Of a stretch of 51,671 nucleotides of DNA, positions 26,012-34,429 are shown one piece after another. The stretch is taken from the NCBI GenBank assembly GCA_030832085.1, contig JAURJU010000109.1, positions 1 through 51,671 of the forward strand, read 5' to 3'. The stretch's first letter is position 1; every line of letters begins with the position of its first letter. Below the pieces are notes generated by a model that worked only from the letters and a program-made list of their open reading frames with translations, had not been told where the DNA came from and made no database searches. The position numbers and the translations under genes were made by a program. Origin of the DNA: Chitinophagales bacterium (GTDB lineage: Bacteria > Bacteroidota > Bacteroidia > Chitinophagales > Chitinophagaceae).

Positions 26012-27499
26012 ATGCCAATTGTTACATCTAATTATATTTTTTCCAAGGGAACGAAATTGATTTTGATAAGCCTTGTTTTTGTAATCACAGCATTGAAGCT
26101 GACAGCACAAGGAAGGACGAATATTGTTTTTATCCTGGTGGATCAATGGCGTTCTACAGCTTTTGGATATGCAGGGAATGACCAAGTCAAAACCCCTTTC
26201 ATTGATAACCTTTCCAAAGAGTCGGTTTCTTTTAACAATTGTGTATCTGTTTTGGCAAAATGTACGCCCTATAGGGCAGCACTCATGACAGGGAAATATC
26301 CTACCACTACAGGAATGATCATGAATGATCTCTATCTGCCTGAAAAGGAGCTTTGCATGGGAGAAATTTTTAAGGCAGCCGGATATTCCACTGCTTATTA
26401 TGGGAAATGGCATCTTGATGGAAATGGGAGGGTTAACAATGTACAACCAGAAAGGCGTCAGGGCTTTGATTACTGGAAAGCATCGGAATGCTCTCACGAT
26501 TTTAACAAGATGCCCTATTATGAGAACGATGACCCTACCTTAAAATACTGGGAAAAATATTCTCCTTTTGCTATTGAAGAGGATGCCGAAAAATACCTTG
26601 ATCAGGCATCAAAAAGGGATAATCCATTTTTGCTTTTCCTTTCTCTGGAAACACCTCATTTTTCAAAACACCTTGCTCCTCAAAAATACATGGACATGTA
26701 CCCTCCATCTTCGTTGCTGCTGCCACCCAATGTCATGGAGGATAAATTTCCCAAAGTGAGGAACGAGTTGCAGCAATACTATGCACATTGTACTGCAACG
26801 GATGAGGCCATAGGGCGACTTATAGATAAGATCAAAGCGTTGAGTCTGTTTGACAATACCATCATTGTTTTTAGTGCTGATCATGGTGAAATGATGGGAT
26901 CCCATGGCGTCAGGCCCCAGGAAAAGCAATTGGCATGGGACGAGGCAGTTAAAACGCCTTTTTTGATTCGCTATCCGGGGATTGGCAACAATGCAGGGAA
27001 AAAGACACTTACGCCCATCACCACACCAGATGTACTTCCTACATTGCTTTCCCTTTCCAACATATCAATACCCCGTAGCATAGAAGGTATAGATCTTTCT
27101 TCAGTAGTGAAAAATCCAGAAAAGCAAAAAGACCGGGCAGTTATTTTTATGAGTGTTTACCCTATTGCACCCACACCATTTTCTGAATACAGGGCCATAA
27201 AAACAAATAGATTTACCTACGTGAAGACACCGGATAAGCCCATCATGTTGTTTGACAATATAATTGATCCTTACGAAATGAACAACCTTGTAGGTAAACC
27301 TGAGCATAAAAAGTTGCAGGATAAAATGGAAAAACAACTTCAGAGGGAATTGAAAAAAATTGGAGACGAAGATTTCAGGCCCTACCAGTTTTATATGGAT
27401 AAATTTGGATTTTCTGAATTGGGAATCAAAAAAGTAGAAGTTCCCTATAGTTCTAATCCTTCAAAAACTACCAGGGTTTATTCTCCCAAGACGAAATAA
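26012..27499 (+). CDS. Secreted sulfatase with CTPYR active-site motif
   Basis: A 495-residue type I sulfatase hydrolysing sulfate esters. It has an N-terminal signal sequence (about 14-33, ending LTAQG). Metal-binding D44 is in ILVDQW. The formylglycine precursor is C84 in C-T-P-Y-R (CxPxR rule kept, but Tyr replaces the more common Ser). Other family features are GKWHLDG (about 136), the SADHGEMMGSHG segment and a C-terminal subdomain. The ATG at 26012 follows the aminopeptidase stop by 10 bp; the longer frame overlaps that gene. A formylglycine-generating or anaerobic sulfatase-maturating enzyme is needed but is not in the window. Confidence 0.93.
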   Translation: MPIVTSNYIFSKGTKLILISLVFVITALKLTAQGRTNIVFILVDQWRSTAFGYAGNDQVKTPFIDNLSKESVSFNNCVSVLAKCTPYRAALMTGKYPTTTGMIMNDLYLPEKELCMGEIFKAAGYSTAYYGKWHLDGNGRVNNVQPERRQGFDYWKASECSHDFNKMPYYENDDPTLKYWEKYSPFAIEEDAEKYLDQASKRDNPFLLFLSLETPHFSKHLAPQKYMDMYPPSSLLLPPNVMEDKFPKVRNELQQYYAHCTATDEAIGRLIDKIKALSLFDNTIIVFSADHGEMMGSHGVRPQEKQLAWDEAVKTPFLIRYPGIGNNAGKKTLTPITTPDVLPTLLSLSNISIPRSIEGIDLSSVVKNPEKQKDRAVIFMSVYPIAPTPFSEYRAIKTNRFTYVKTPDKPIMLFDNIIDPYEMNNLVGKPEHKKLQDKMEKQLQRELKKIGDEDFRPYQFYMDKFGFSELGIKKVEVPYSSNPSKTTRVYSPKTK

Positions 27500-27598
27500 G
27501 CCAATGTTTTCTATGTATTTTCTCTTACTTAGTTGGGCGCAGAAAAATGTTTCATTGAAGAAAATAATGCTACACCAAACTTGAATTCAACCATCAAA

Positions 27599-29011
27599 AT
27601 GAAAAATAGTATTGTTTTTTTTGCGGTAGTAATATGCTTTGTGTTATTGACAGCATATAGTGAAAAGGATGTGGCCAAAGGAGATCCGACCCAAAACGGT
27701 AAACCCAATATTATTTTTATCCTGACAGACGATCAGCGTTGGGATGCACTTGGATTTGCAGGAAATCCTATTGTGAAAACGCCGAACATTGATAGGCTTG
27801 CCAGTAACGGGCTTTATTTTAAGAATGCTTTTGTAACCACACCGATTTGTGCGGCAAGCCGCGCATCATTGTTTACAGGTTTGTACGAGCGTACCCATGA
27901 TTATACCTTTGGAAAGCTACCATTGAGCAGCGAATACATGCTGGAAAGTTATCCTTATCTGTTACAAAAAGCCGGATATCAGACAGGGTTTGTTGGAAAA
28001 TTTGGTGTAAAAGTTAAAAAAGGCATAGAAGATTCCATGTTTAATGTCAGCATAAAAACGGCATGGCCGTATATAAAGGAAATTGGTGGCAAAAAAATAC
28101 ACCTGGCTGATATCAATGGTAACCATGCGATTAATTTTATTAAATCCAATAAAGACCAGCCCTTTTGTCTCTCACTTTCTTTCTGGTCACCGCATGCTGA
28201 TGATGATTCAAAAGAACAATATTTCTGGCCTTCCTACTGCGACAGTTTGTATACGGATGTCAAGATTCCAATTCCATCAACTGCAGCCCCCGCTTTTTTT
28301 AAAGCCTTGCCAACGTTCCTACAAACAACCATGAACCGTGACAGGTGGTATTGGAGATTTGATTCAACTGAAAAGTATCAGAGGATGGTAAAAGGGTATT
28401 ACAGGATGATCAGTGGCGTTGACAGTGTTGTTGGCAGGATAAGGGCCACGCTTGAGGAACAGGGCCTGGCAGACAATACAGTCATCATTTTTATGGGCGA
28501 CAATGGATATTTTTTAGGCGAAAGGGGGTATGCTGATAAGTGGCTGATGTATGAACAATCCATTCGCGTCCCAATGATCGTGTATGATCCACGCCAACCG
28601 AAATCCAATCGTGGAAAAATATATGACGAACTGGTACTTAATGTAGATGTTACATCTACCATACTCAAGCTGGCCGGCTTGAGTATCCCCCAGCGCTACC
28701 AAGGGGAAAGCCTTACTTCTTTTTATCAGGGAAGACCAAAAAAATGGCGAAACGCCATTTTTTGTGAACATCGGCTGGAAGGCAATCCACTTTTATTGAA
28801 GACGGAATGTTTCAGGGATGATACATGGAAATTCATCCGTTATGAAGACCACCCCACATTCTATGAATTGTACAACTTAAAAGAAGACATCAATGAGGCC
28901 CATAATCTTGCTTTTGATAAAAAGTACAAGGACAAGGTTGCTTTTTATGTTCAACAATGTGATTCAGCAACGGGTAAGTTGCTGTCGCAAAGGGTTAGCC
29001 CCCTTCATTAA
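27599..29011 (+). CDS. Secreted sulfatase with CAASR active-site motif
   Basis: A 470-residue sulfatase with an N-terminal signal sequence (about 5-20). Metal ligands D44 and D45 are in ILTDDQRWD. The formylglycine site is C84 in C-A-A-S-R, with Ala in place of the usual Pro (CxAxR, a known minority form). Also seen: the GKFGVKVKKG segment in the place of the usual GKWH motif, so the His of that block is missing, and MGDNGYFLGERGYADKW with intact D/N metal ligands. The start is the ATG at 27599; the frame's earlier TTG lies in the intergenic space. The gap to the first sulfatase is 99 bp, and the gene ends 13 bp from the convergent rhamnosidase. Confidence 0.92.
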   Translation: MKNSIVFFAVVICFVLLTAYSEKDVAKGDPTQNGKPNIIFILTDDQRWDALGFAGNPIVKTPNIDRLASNGLYFKNAFVTTPICAASRASLFTGLYERTHDYTFGKLPLSSEYMLESYPYLLQKAGYQTGFVGKFGVKVKKGIEDSMFNVSIKTAWPYIKEIGGKKIHLADINGNHAINFIKSNKDQPFCLSLSFWSPHADDDSKEQYFWPSYCDSLYTDVKIPIPSTAAPAFFKALPTFLQTTMNRDRWYWRFDSTEKYQRMVKGYYRMISGVDSVVGRIRATLEEQGLADNTVIIFMGDNGYFLGERGYADKWLMYEQSIRVPMIVYDPRQPKSNRGKIYDELVLNVDVTSTILKLAGLSIPQRYQGESLTSFYQGRPKKWRNAIFCEHRLEGNPLLLKTECFRDDTWKFIRYEDHPTFYELYNLKEDINEAHNLAFDKKYKDKVAFYVQQCDSATGKLLSQRVSPLH

Positions 29012-29024
29012 ATAACAATGCGTT

Positions 29025-31868
29025 TTATTGGTCTTCGAGTTCAACGGTGAATTGATAGGCTCCCGACCCCAGTTCAAATACGGCTTCTTTTTTTTCAGTT
29101 CCCTTGAATTGAACCGCTCCATCTCTCGATACAGGGATTCCATTTTCTTTTATATTTTTCAAGGAAGCTGGAAGCAATACTTTGGCTGTTGCATTAACGG
29201 GAATGGTTAGTTCCAGTGTCAAAGTTTTGCCTGACTTTTTCCAGTATGTGCTTACTTTCCCAAGTATAGAATTGTATGAGGCTTTTGCCCACTGTAGGTC
29301 ATTTATTTGAGGGTGAATGATGATTTTGTTAAAACCGACAGCATCATTTGCAGGACGAATACCAGCCAGGTATTTGTAAAACCATTCGCTGATGGATCCA
29401 AACATAGGATGGTTGTGTGAATAGATATTTTCTTCCAATGGCCAGTGTTCCCATAATGTAGTGGCTCCATTCGCCAACATATATCCCCATCCCGGAAATG
29501 TTTTTTGCGTAGCCATAGTGTAGGCTTTGCCCCCATTCCCTGTGCTGCTCAATACGTCCATGATGAATTTTGTACCAAAAATTCCTGCAGTAATGTGGTC
29601 ATCATTTTTTGTGATATTCTCAAGCAATACCTTGAGTACCGCATCAAATGAACCATCTGGAATTAATTTAAAAAATAGGCCATAAGCCTGTGCAGCTGGC
29701 GTATGAATGTCTATATTCCCGGTCATTGGATCAACATATTTGGCAATAAAGGAAGCTTTAATGGTTTCTTTTAGCGCATTGTATTTTTTATAATCATCCT
29801 GTTTGTGCAGCAGATCAGCAAACTTGGTGAGCAAAAGAGTATTGTAATAGTAAAAAGCTGTAGCACTTGATCCCTCTAATTTTTTATCAACGCTTTCATG
29901 ATCCCCTATTGTTATATTGATAATTCCTCCTGTTGAATTGCGGTTCATGAAATCAACCCAATTTTTTACAGTAGGATATTGTTCACGGATCAAATCTATA
30001 TTTCCATAATACTGATAAAGCTGATCAAGCAGCATTGGATGCGCAGATCCCCATTCAATCGGTCCAGACTTTCCTCCCAATCCATCACTGGCAATACCTA
30101 CAAATGGCGCTGTCTCTGTCAGGCCTCCATCTGGCTGGGCTTCATCCGCAAAATCAACAACAGTTTTTTCATAAAAAGCAGACATGTCATAGTTGTAGAT
30201 AAAGGCCTCACTTGTTGCCACGATGTCGCCACCATATCCAAAACGCTCCCTGTGCGGGCAGTCTGACTGAACACTAAAAATATTGCTCTTAAACGTATTC
30301 AGAGAAATCTCTTGTATTTGATTGAGCAGCGAATCAGAACAGCTGAATTCTCCTGCGTCCGGAACATTTGAAAACATTACCAAGCCTTTTATGTCTTGTG
30401 GGCTGAGTGATCCAGGATATCCAGAAATCTCGACGTAGCGGAAACCATGAAAGGTAAATTTCGGCTGGAAAACATCTTTCGTTTTTCCAGCAAGTATAAA
30501 TTGATCCCTGGCGTAAGCTGTATCTGGAGCTCCTGGCCCCCCGACTCCTTTGCGTTTTATCTGTCCGGCTGTACTTGTCATTACATTCAGTGACCCATTG
30601 GGGTACAAGAGTTCTCCATATCTTAAATGTATTGAGGTTCCTGCAGCACCTTTTGCCTCTAACCTGACAATGCCGCTAAAATTTCTTCCAAAATCAACCA
30701 TAAATTTGTCACCCTCTATTTTTTTTATTGAAATGGGTACGATGGTGTCACCAGCTACAATTGGAGGTACTTGTTCTGAACATAATTTACCACTTGGTTC
30801 TACTGAAGTTTTCACCGACCGCCAGTTGTCTGTGTTCAGTCCTGCTTTACACCAGTCTGGGATCTCTTTTCGGGCATCATATTTTTCTCCTAAGTAAATG
30901 TTATTCTGTACAATCGGTCCGGAAGTGACTTTCCAAGCATTATCAGACACGATTTGAACTTTGGTGCCGTCTGAATATTCAATGTTCAGCTGCATGATAA
31001 ATTTGGGTTCATCAACAGTCAAGGCTTCCCTAATGTTACGTCGACCCCACATTTTCAATGGCAATGGGTTGTACCAACCATTTCCCAATACCATTCCTAT
31101 GCAATTGTTACCTGCCGTTAAATAGGAGGTAACATTATACGTACTGTATAAGATTCGTTTGGAATAATTTGTCCATCCCGGATCCAAAAGCTTCTTACCT
31201 ACTTTTTTACCGTTTAGAAACGCCTCATAATATCCTATCCCACTGACATGCATTATGGCTTTCTTGACGGTACGCAAAATTTTAAAGTCTCTTCTGAAAA
31301 GAGGGGAAGGATTGTCTTCGTAGAGATTTGAGCCTGATGAAGAGAAGGATTTTATCTCTTCAATCCATTTGCCTTTCCAATCTGTATCCTTCAGCAATCC
31401 CATTTCCCAAAATGAAGTACTGCTCCATGTTGACGCCTTTTTACGGTTGTCCCATATTTTCACCCGCCAGTAATACCGCTGATCAGATGAAAGAACTTTT
31501 CCTTGATAACTGATGTTGTTGGATTGAATACTGTCGATGATCCCACTGTCCCAGATGTCTGGTTGACCGGCGTTCAGCAGTTTAACGCTGCTGGCTACCT
31601 GAATGCGATATGCGGTCTGGTACTGTCCACGCGCTCCTTTTTCATGCCTTAATAGCCATCCCAGTCTTGGGTGAAGAACATCAATCCCGATAGGGTTTTG
31701 TTGATTTTCGCACTGCAAAGACTGTATAGTGATTCCGGGCTTATCCTGTTCTTTCCATTTGATGGATTTTGCAACAGTTGATGATGCTGTGATAATCATC
31801 AACGCAAAAAATAGGAAACCAAATGCTTTAGCATTTATTGTCGAATGACGAAGTTTGTTTTTATGCAT
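29025..31868 (-). CDS. Alpha-L-rhamnosidase (GH78)
   Basis: A 947-residue secreted glycosidase releasing terminal alpha-L-rhamnose. Order: signal peptide (about 15-34), an N-terminal beta domain (LHPRLGWLL, about 45-160), the Bac_rhamnosid_N region (FLNGKKVGKKLLDPGWTNY, about 200-360), a concanavalin-like domain (about 380-500), the six-hairpin catalytic domain (about 510-850), and a C-terminal beta domain. Catalytic-site motifs are SDCPHRERFGYGGD (D536, E541, D548) and the base region LWEHWP (E807). It is the last gene of the nine-gene - strand run, 37 bp after the TSUP transporter gene. Confidence 0.94.
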   Translation of the reverse strand: MHKNKLRHSTINAKAFGFLFFALMIITASSTVAKSIKWKEQDKPGITIQSLQCENQQNPIGIDVLHPRLGWLLRHEKGARGQYQTAYRIQVASSVKLLNAGQPDIWDSGIIDSIQSNNISYQGKVLSSDQRYYWRVKIWDNRKKASTWSSTSFWEMGLLKDTDWKGKWIEEIKSFSSSGSNLYEDNPSPLFRRDFKILRTVKKAIMHVSGIGYYEAFLNGKKVGKKLLDPGWTNYSKRILYSTYNVTSYLTAGNNCIGMVLGNGWYNPLPLKMWGRRNIREALTVDEPKFIMQLNIEYSDGTKVQIVSDNAWKVTSGPIVQNNIYLGEKYDARKEIPDWCKAGLNTDNWRSVKTSVEPSGKLCSEQVPPIVAGDTIVPISIKKIEGDKFMVDFGRNFSGIVRLEAKGAAGTSIHLRYGELLYPNGSLNVMTSTAGQIKRKGVGGPGAPDTAYARDQFILAGKTKDVFQPKFTFHGFRYVEISGYPGSLSPQDIKGLVMFSNVPDAGEFSCSDSLLNQIQEISLNTFKSNIFSVQSDCPHRERFGYGGDIVATSEAFIYNYDMSAFYEKTVVDFADEAQPDGGLTETAPFVGIASDGLGGKSGPIEWGSAHPMLLDQLYQYYGNIDLIREQYPTVKNWVDFMNRNSTGGIINITIGDHESVDKKLEGSSATAFYYYNTLLLTKFADLLHKQDDYKKYNALKETIKASFIAKYVDPMTGNIDIHTPAAQAYGLFFKLIPDGSFDAVLKVLLENITKNDDHITAGIFGTKFIMDVLSSTGNGGKAYTMATQKTFPGWGYMLANGATTLWEHWPLEENIYSHNHPMFGSISEWFYKYLAGIRPANDAVGFNKIIIHPQINDLQWAKASYNSILGKVSTYWKKSGKTLTLELTIPVNATAKVLLPASLKNIKENGIPVSRDGAVQFKGTEKKEAVFELGSGAYQFTVELEDQ

Positions 31869-31905
31869 GGTTTGATGTCTGTTTATGCGTAATGTTAGAA
31901 ACTAA

Positions 31906-32769
31906 TCATGATATTCCTTTTTTGTATACGGCATAAAACATACTGACCGAAGTATACAAGACAATCATGATTACAATCCACCTTAACGTATCCAGGGGCA
32001 AAGACTTCACTATAAATGCAGCAATCAATACAGCCACAATGCCTGTCAGTGCCATACTCAGTGCGGCCTTCCGATGATAGGCGCCTGCTTTTATAAATTT
32101 AAAAGAGGCCGGTGGCATCAAAAATGCACATGATCCCATCATTATGGGGAACGCTACCAAGGGAGATAAACCTAGTAAAAAAACCATTGCCATGCATGGT
32201 GCATACAGACCCACACCTACAGTCATCATCGCACCAAGAATACAATTTACCACTGCGGCAACAAATAATTTCCATCCATGAAGCCCAATTTCATTTCCCT
32301 GGCCTTGTATCCAATTCATTTTGTTGGCAAACATAAATCCTGCTGTAACCAATAGCGCAATGCCCATGATGAGCCTAATTTTGTTCTCGGAAAGTTTAGA
32401 CACAAGCCCGGCACCAACCGTTGCCCCAACAGTGGCGGTAGCAAACATGATCACCATGGTGATGGGATCAACTTCAATGATTTGAATAAATACAATTGCC
32501 TGAATCAACACAGGAATGGTATTTGCAACGTTCATTGTTCCGGGGATTAATCTGTCTGGGGTTTGATTGGTAAACTTCAGCAAGGCAGTTTGCGGGGCAA
32601 ATGCTCCAATCCCAAGAACATCAAAGAAGTTGACCACAAATCCAATAAGGGCTGTTTTTATCCAACTGGCTTCGCCCAACTCATTTTTGTTCAAACGAAT
32701 ATCTTTTGCAAAAAAATAGATAAACCATATCGAGAAAACAATTAAGGCAAACCAGATTATTGTTATCAT
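31906..32769 (-). CDS. TSUP family permease (TauE/SafE-like, possible sulfite/sulfate exporter)
   Basis: A 287-residue inner-membrane protein with about eight hydrophobic helices. The two repeated halves typical of TSUP transporters are visible: GFVVNFFDVLGIGAFAPQTALLKF near residue 45 and the later VNCILGAMMTVGVGLYAPCMAMVFLLG near residue 175. The family moves sulfur-containing anions such as sulfite, sulfoacetate or related oxyanions. Encoded between an M1 peptidase and the rhamnosidase in an operon with a sulfatase, it may remove sulfate or sulfite set free from the substrate. The direct substrate cannot be read from sequence. Confidence 0.85.
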   Translation of the reverse strand: MITIIWFALIVFSIWFIYFFAKDIRLNKNELGEASWIKTALIGFVVNFFDVLGIGAFAPQTALLKFTNQTPDRLIPGTMNVANTIPVLIQAIVFIQIIEVDPITMVIMFATATVGATVGAGLVSKLSENKIRLIMGIALLVTAGFMFANKMNWIQGQGNEIGLHGWKLFVAAVVNCILGAMMTVGVGLYAPCMAMVFLLGLSPLVAFPIMMGSCAFLMPPASFKFIKAGAYHRKAALSMALTGIVAVLIAAFIVKSLPLDTLRWIVIMIVLYTSVSMFYAVYKKGIS

Positions 32770-32794
32770 ATTTTATTTCTTGATGGGCTGTTGA

Positions 32795-34429
32795 TTATTT
32801 CATTTCAATTTCAGCAAGCAATACCGTTCTGGGATCAAGTTTTATCGAACTGGGGATTTTATTCAGCTTGATCGGGATGGTTGACGCTTTGGTATTTACC
32901 TGAAATTTCAACAACTCTGTGCTATTTGTATCCTCATTGTAAATTTCAACTTCTATTGGAAAATCAAATACAAATCCAGAATAATGCGTTTGATTGATTT
33001 TCAGTAAAACTTGTTTTGCAGTGGTGTCATATTCCCAATGGGCTGAAATTTTCAAGTTATCGGATTTGTATAACCATTGATTAAAAAACGTCGTCAGGTT
33101 TTGTCCGGACACTTTTTCCATTTCTTCCTTAAAGTTAGCAGTGGTCGCATTGGCATTAAAGTATTTTGAATAATAAGCCTGGATGCCTTTTCTGAAAGTA
33201 TCATGGCCAATTTTCTCTCTCAACATGTGTAAAACCCAGGCACCTTTTTGATAAGTAATCCCTGTGGTAACAGGATCCGTTTCGGCAGAGCGTGCAGCGA
33301 CTATACTGTATGTAGAATCCTTTTTAGAAAAGTTGTATACCGATTTGCGGGAATTTTTTATTGCTGCAACAAACTCTTCGTGGCCATAAGCGTGCTCCTG
33401 AAACAGCATGCTGAAAAAAGTTGCAAATCCTTCGCTCAGCCAGGCATCATCCCAGGTAGTTTCGGTTACTGCATTTCCAAACCACTGGTGCGCAATTTCA
33501 TGGATCACAACATTTCTCAATCTCTTCTCATATTTACCTGTTACCAGGTTCTCCGCATAGAAAATGGCAGATGATGTTTCCATTCCTCCACCGACACTTG
33601 GCGATTGAATGTTGGCTAATTTTTCATAAGCATAAGGCCCAACGTAATCAGAATAAAATTGAAGTACTTGTTTGGTCGGTTCTGCAAAATCAGTAAATCC
33701 TTTTTCTCTGTCCCTGGGATATACCCATGTTTGAATATCCTTTCCATCAAATTTTCCCACATGCTGCACTGCAAATTCAGCAACACCCAATACGAACAAC
33801 CAGCTGGATACCGGAACAGATTGTTTCCAGTGGGTTAATTTGTTTTCTTTGTCGATTGTTGACTCTTCTAGCAGGATACCATTAGAAACCACTTTGTATT
33901 TGGATGGTGCCGTTACCTTAAACTCGCTGGTTGCCTTATCGTATGGGTGGTCAATGGCAGGCAACCAGTGGCGCGCATTGTTTGGCCAGTTTTCATTGAA
34001 AAAACTGCGGTCCCCATATTTGGTGGGTCCGATTCTCAACCCTCCTGCAGGTACTCCATGGTATTGAATGATAAATGTAATGGTGGAACCTTTTCTTGCC
34101 TGACTGGATAATTGAATAATCAGTTCATCATTTTTATGGGTAAAATTGGCGTTGGTGTTGTTGTAGCTTACAGACTCTACGACCATTCCTTTCTGCAAAT
34201 ATTTTCCATTTGTATTGATCAAATCAAGCCTGATTTGTTTAACATCATTTGTTTTGAACAACACAGAAATACTGGCCTTACCAAATATTTCATCAGTATT
34301 GTCAGACAACTTCAATTCAAACATATAGTGTAAAATATCAATTGAATAATTTCGAGGGTAATTATCCGCTCGGCAAAAAATGACAAGAACAGATAAAATT
34401 GTTGTTAAAGCAAAATGTTTGTATTTCAT
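32795..34429 (-). CDS. M1 family zinc aminopeptidase (tandem copy 2)
   Basis: A 544-residue secreted metallopeptidase with a signal sequence (about 4-20). The zinc motif HEIAHQW gives H310, E311 and H314, with the third ligand E333 in WLSEGFATF. The substrate-binding exopeptidase motif appears as GGGMETS (about 280-286), a variant of GAMEN. The N-terminal beta saddle spans about 25-230. Its start overlaps the stop of the preceding M1 gene in a TAATG arrangement (one shared base at 34429), so the two are translationally coupled. Only distant similarity links the two paralogues, suggesting different peptide preferences. Confidence 0.92.
   Translation of the reverse strand: MKYKHFALTTILSVLVIFCRADNYPRNYSIDILHYMFELKLSDNTDEIFGKASISVLFKTNDVKQIRLDLINTNGKYLQKGMVVESVSYNNTNANFTHKNDELIIQLSSQARKGSTITFIIQYHGVPAGGLRIGPTKYGDRSFFNENWPNNARHWLPAIDHPYDKATSEFKVTAPSKYKVVSNGILLEESTIDKENKLTHWKQSVPVSSWLFVLGVAEFAVQHVGKFDGKDIQTWVYPRDREKGFTDFAEPTKQVLQFYSDYVGPYAYEKLANIQSPSVGGGMETSSAIFYAENLVTGKYEKRLRNVVIHEIAHQWFGNAVTETTWDDAWLSEGFATFFSMLFQEHAYGHEEFVAAIKNSRKSVYNFSKKDSTYSIVAARSAETDPVTTGITYQKGAWVLHMLREKIGHDTFRKGIQAYYSKYFNANATTANFKEEMEKVSGQNLTTFFNQWLYKSDNLKISAHWEYDTTAKQVLLKINQTHYSGFVFDFPIEVEIYNEDTNSTELLKFQVNTKASTIPIKLNKIPSSIKLDPRTVLLAEIEMK

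Noticed and set aside
25922-26497. 191-residue - strand frame opposite the aminopeptidase and first sulfatase
   Set aside because: Shadow of two strongly supported genes with intact catalytic motifs.
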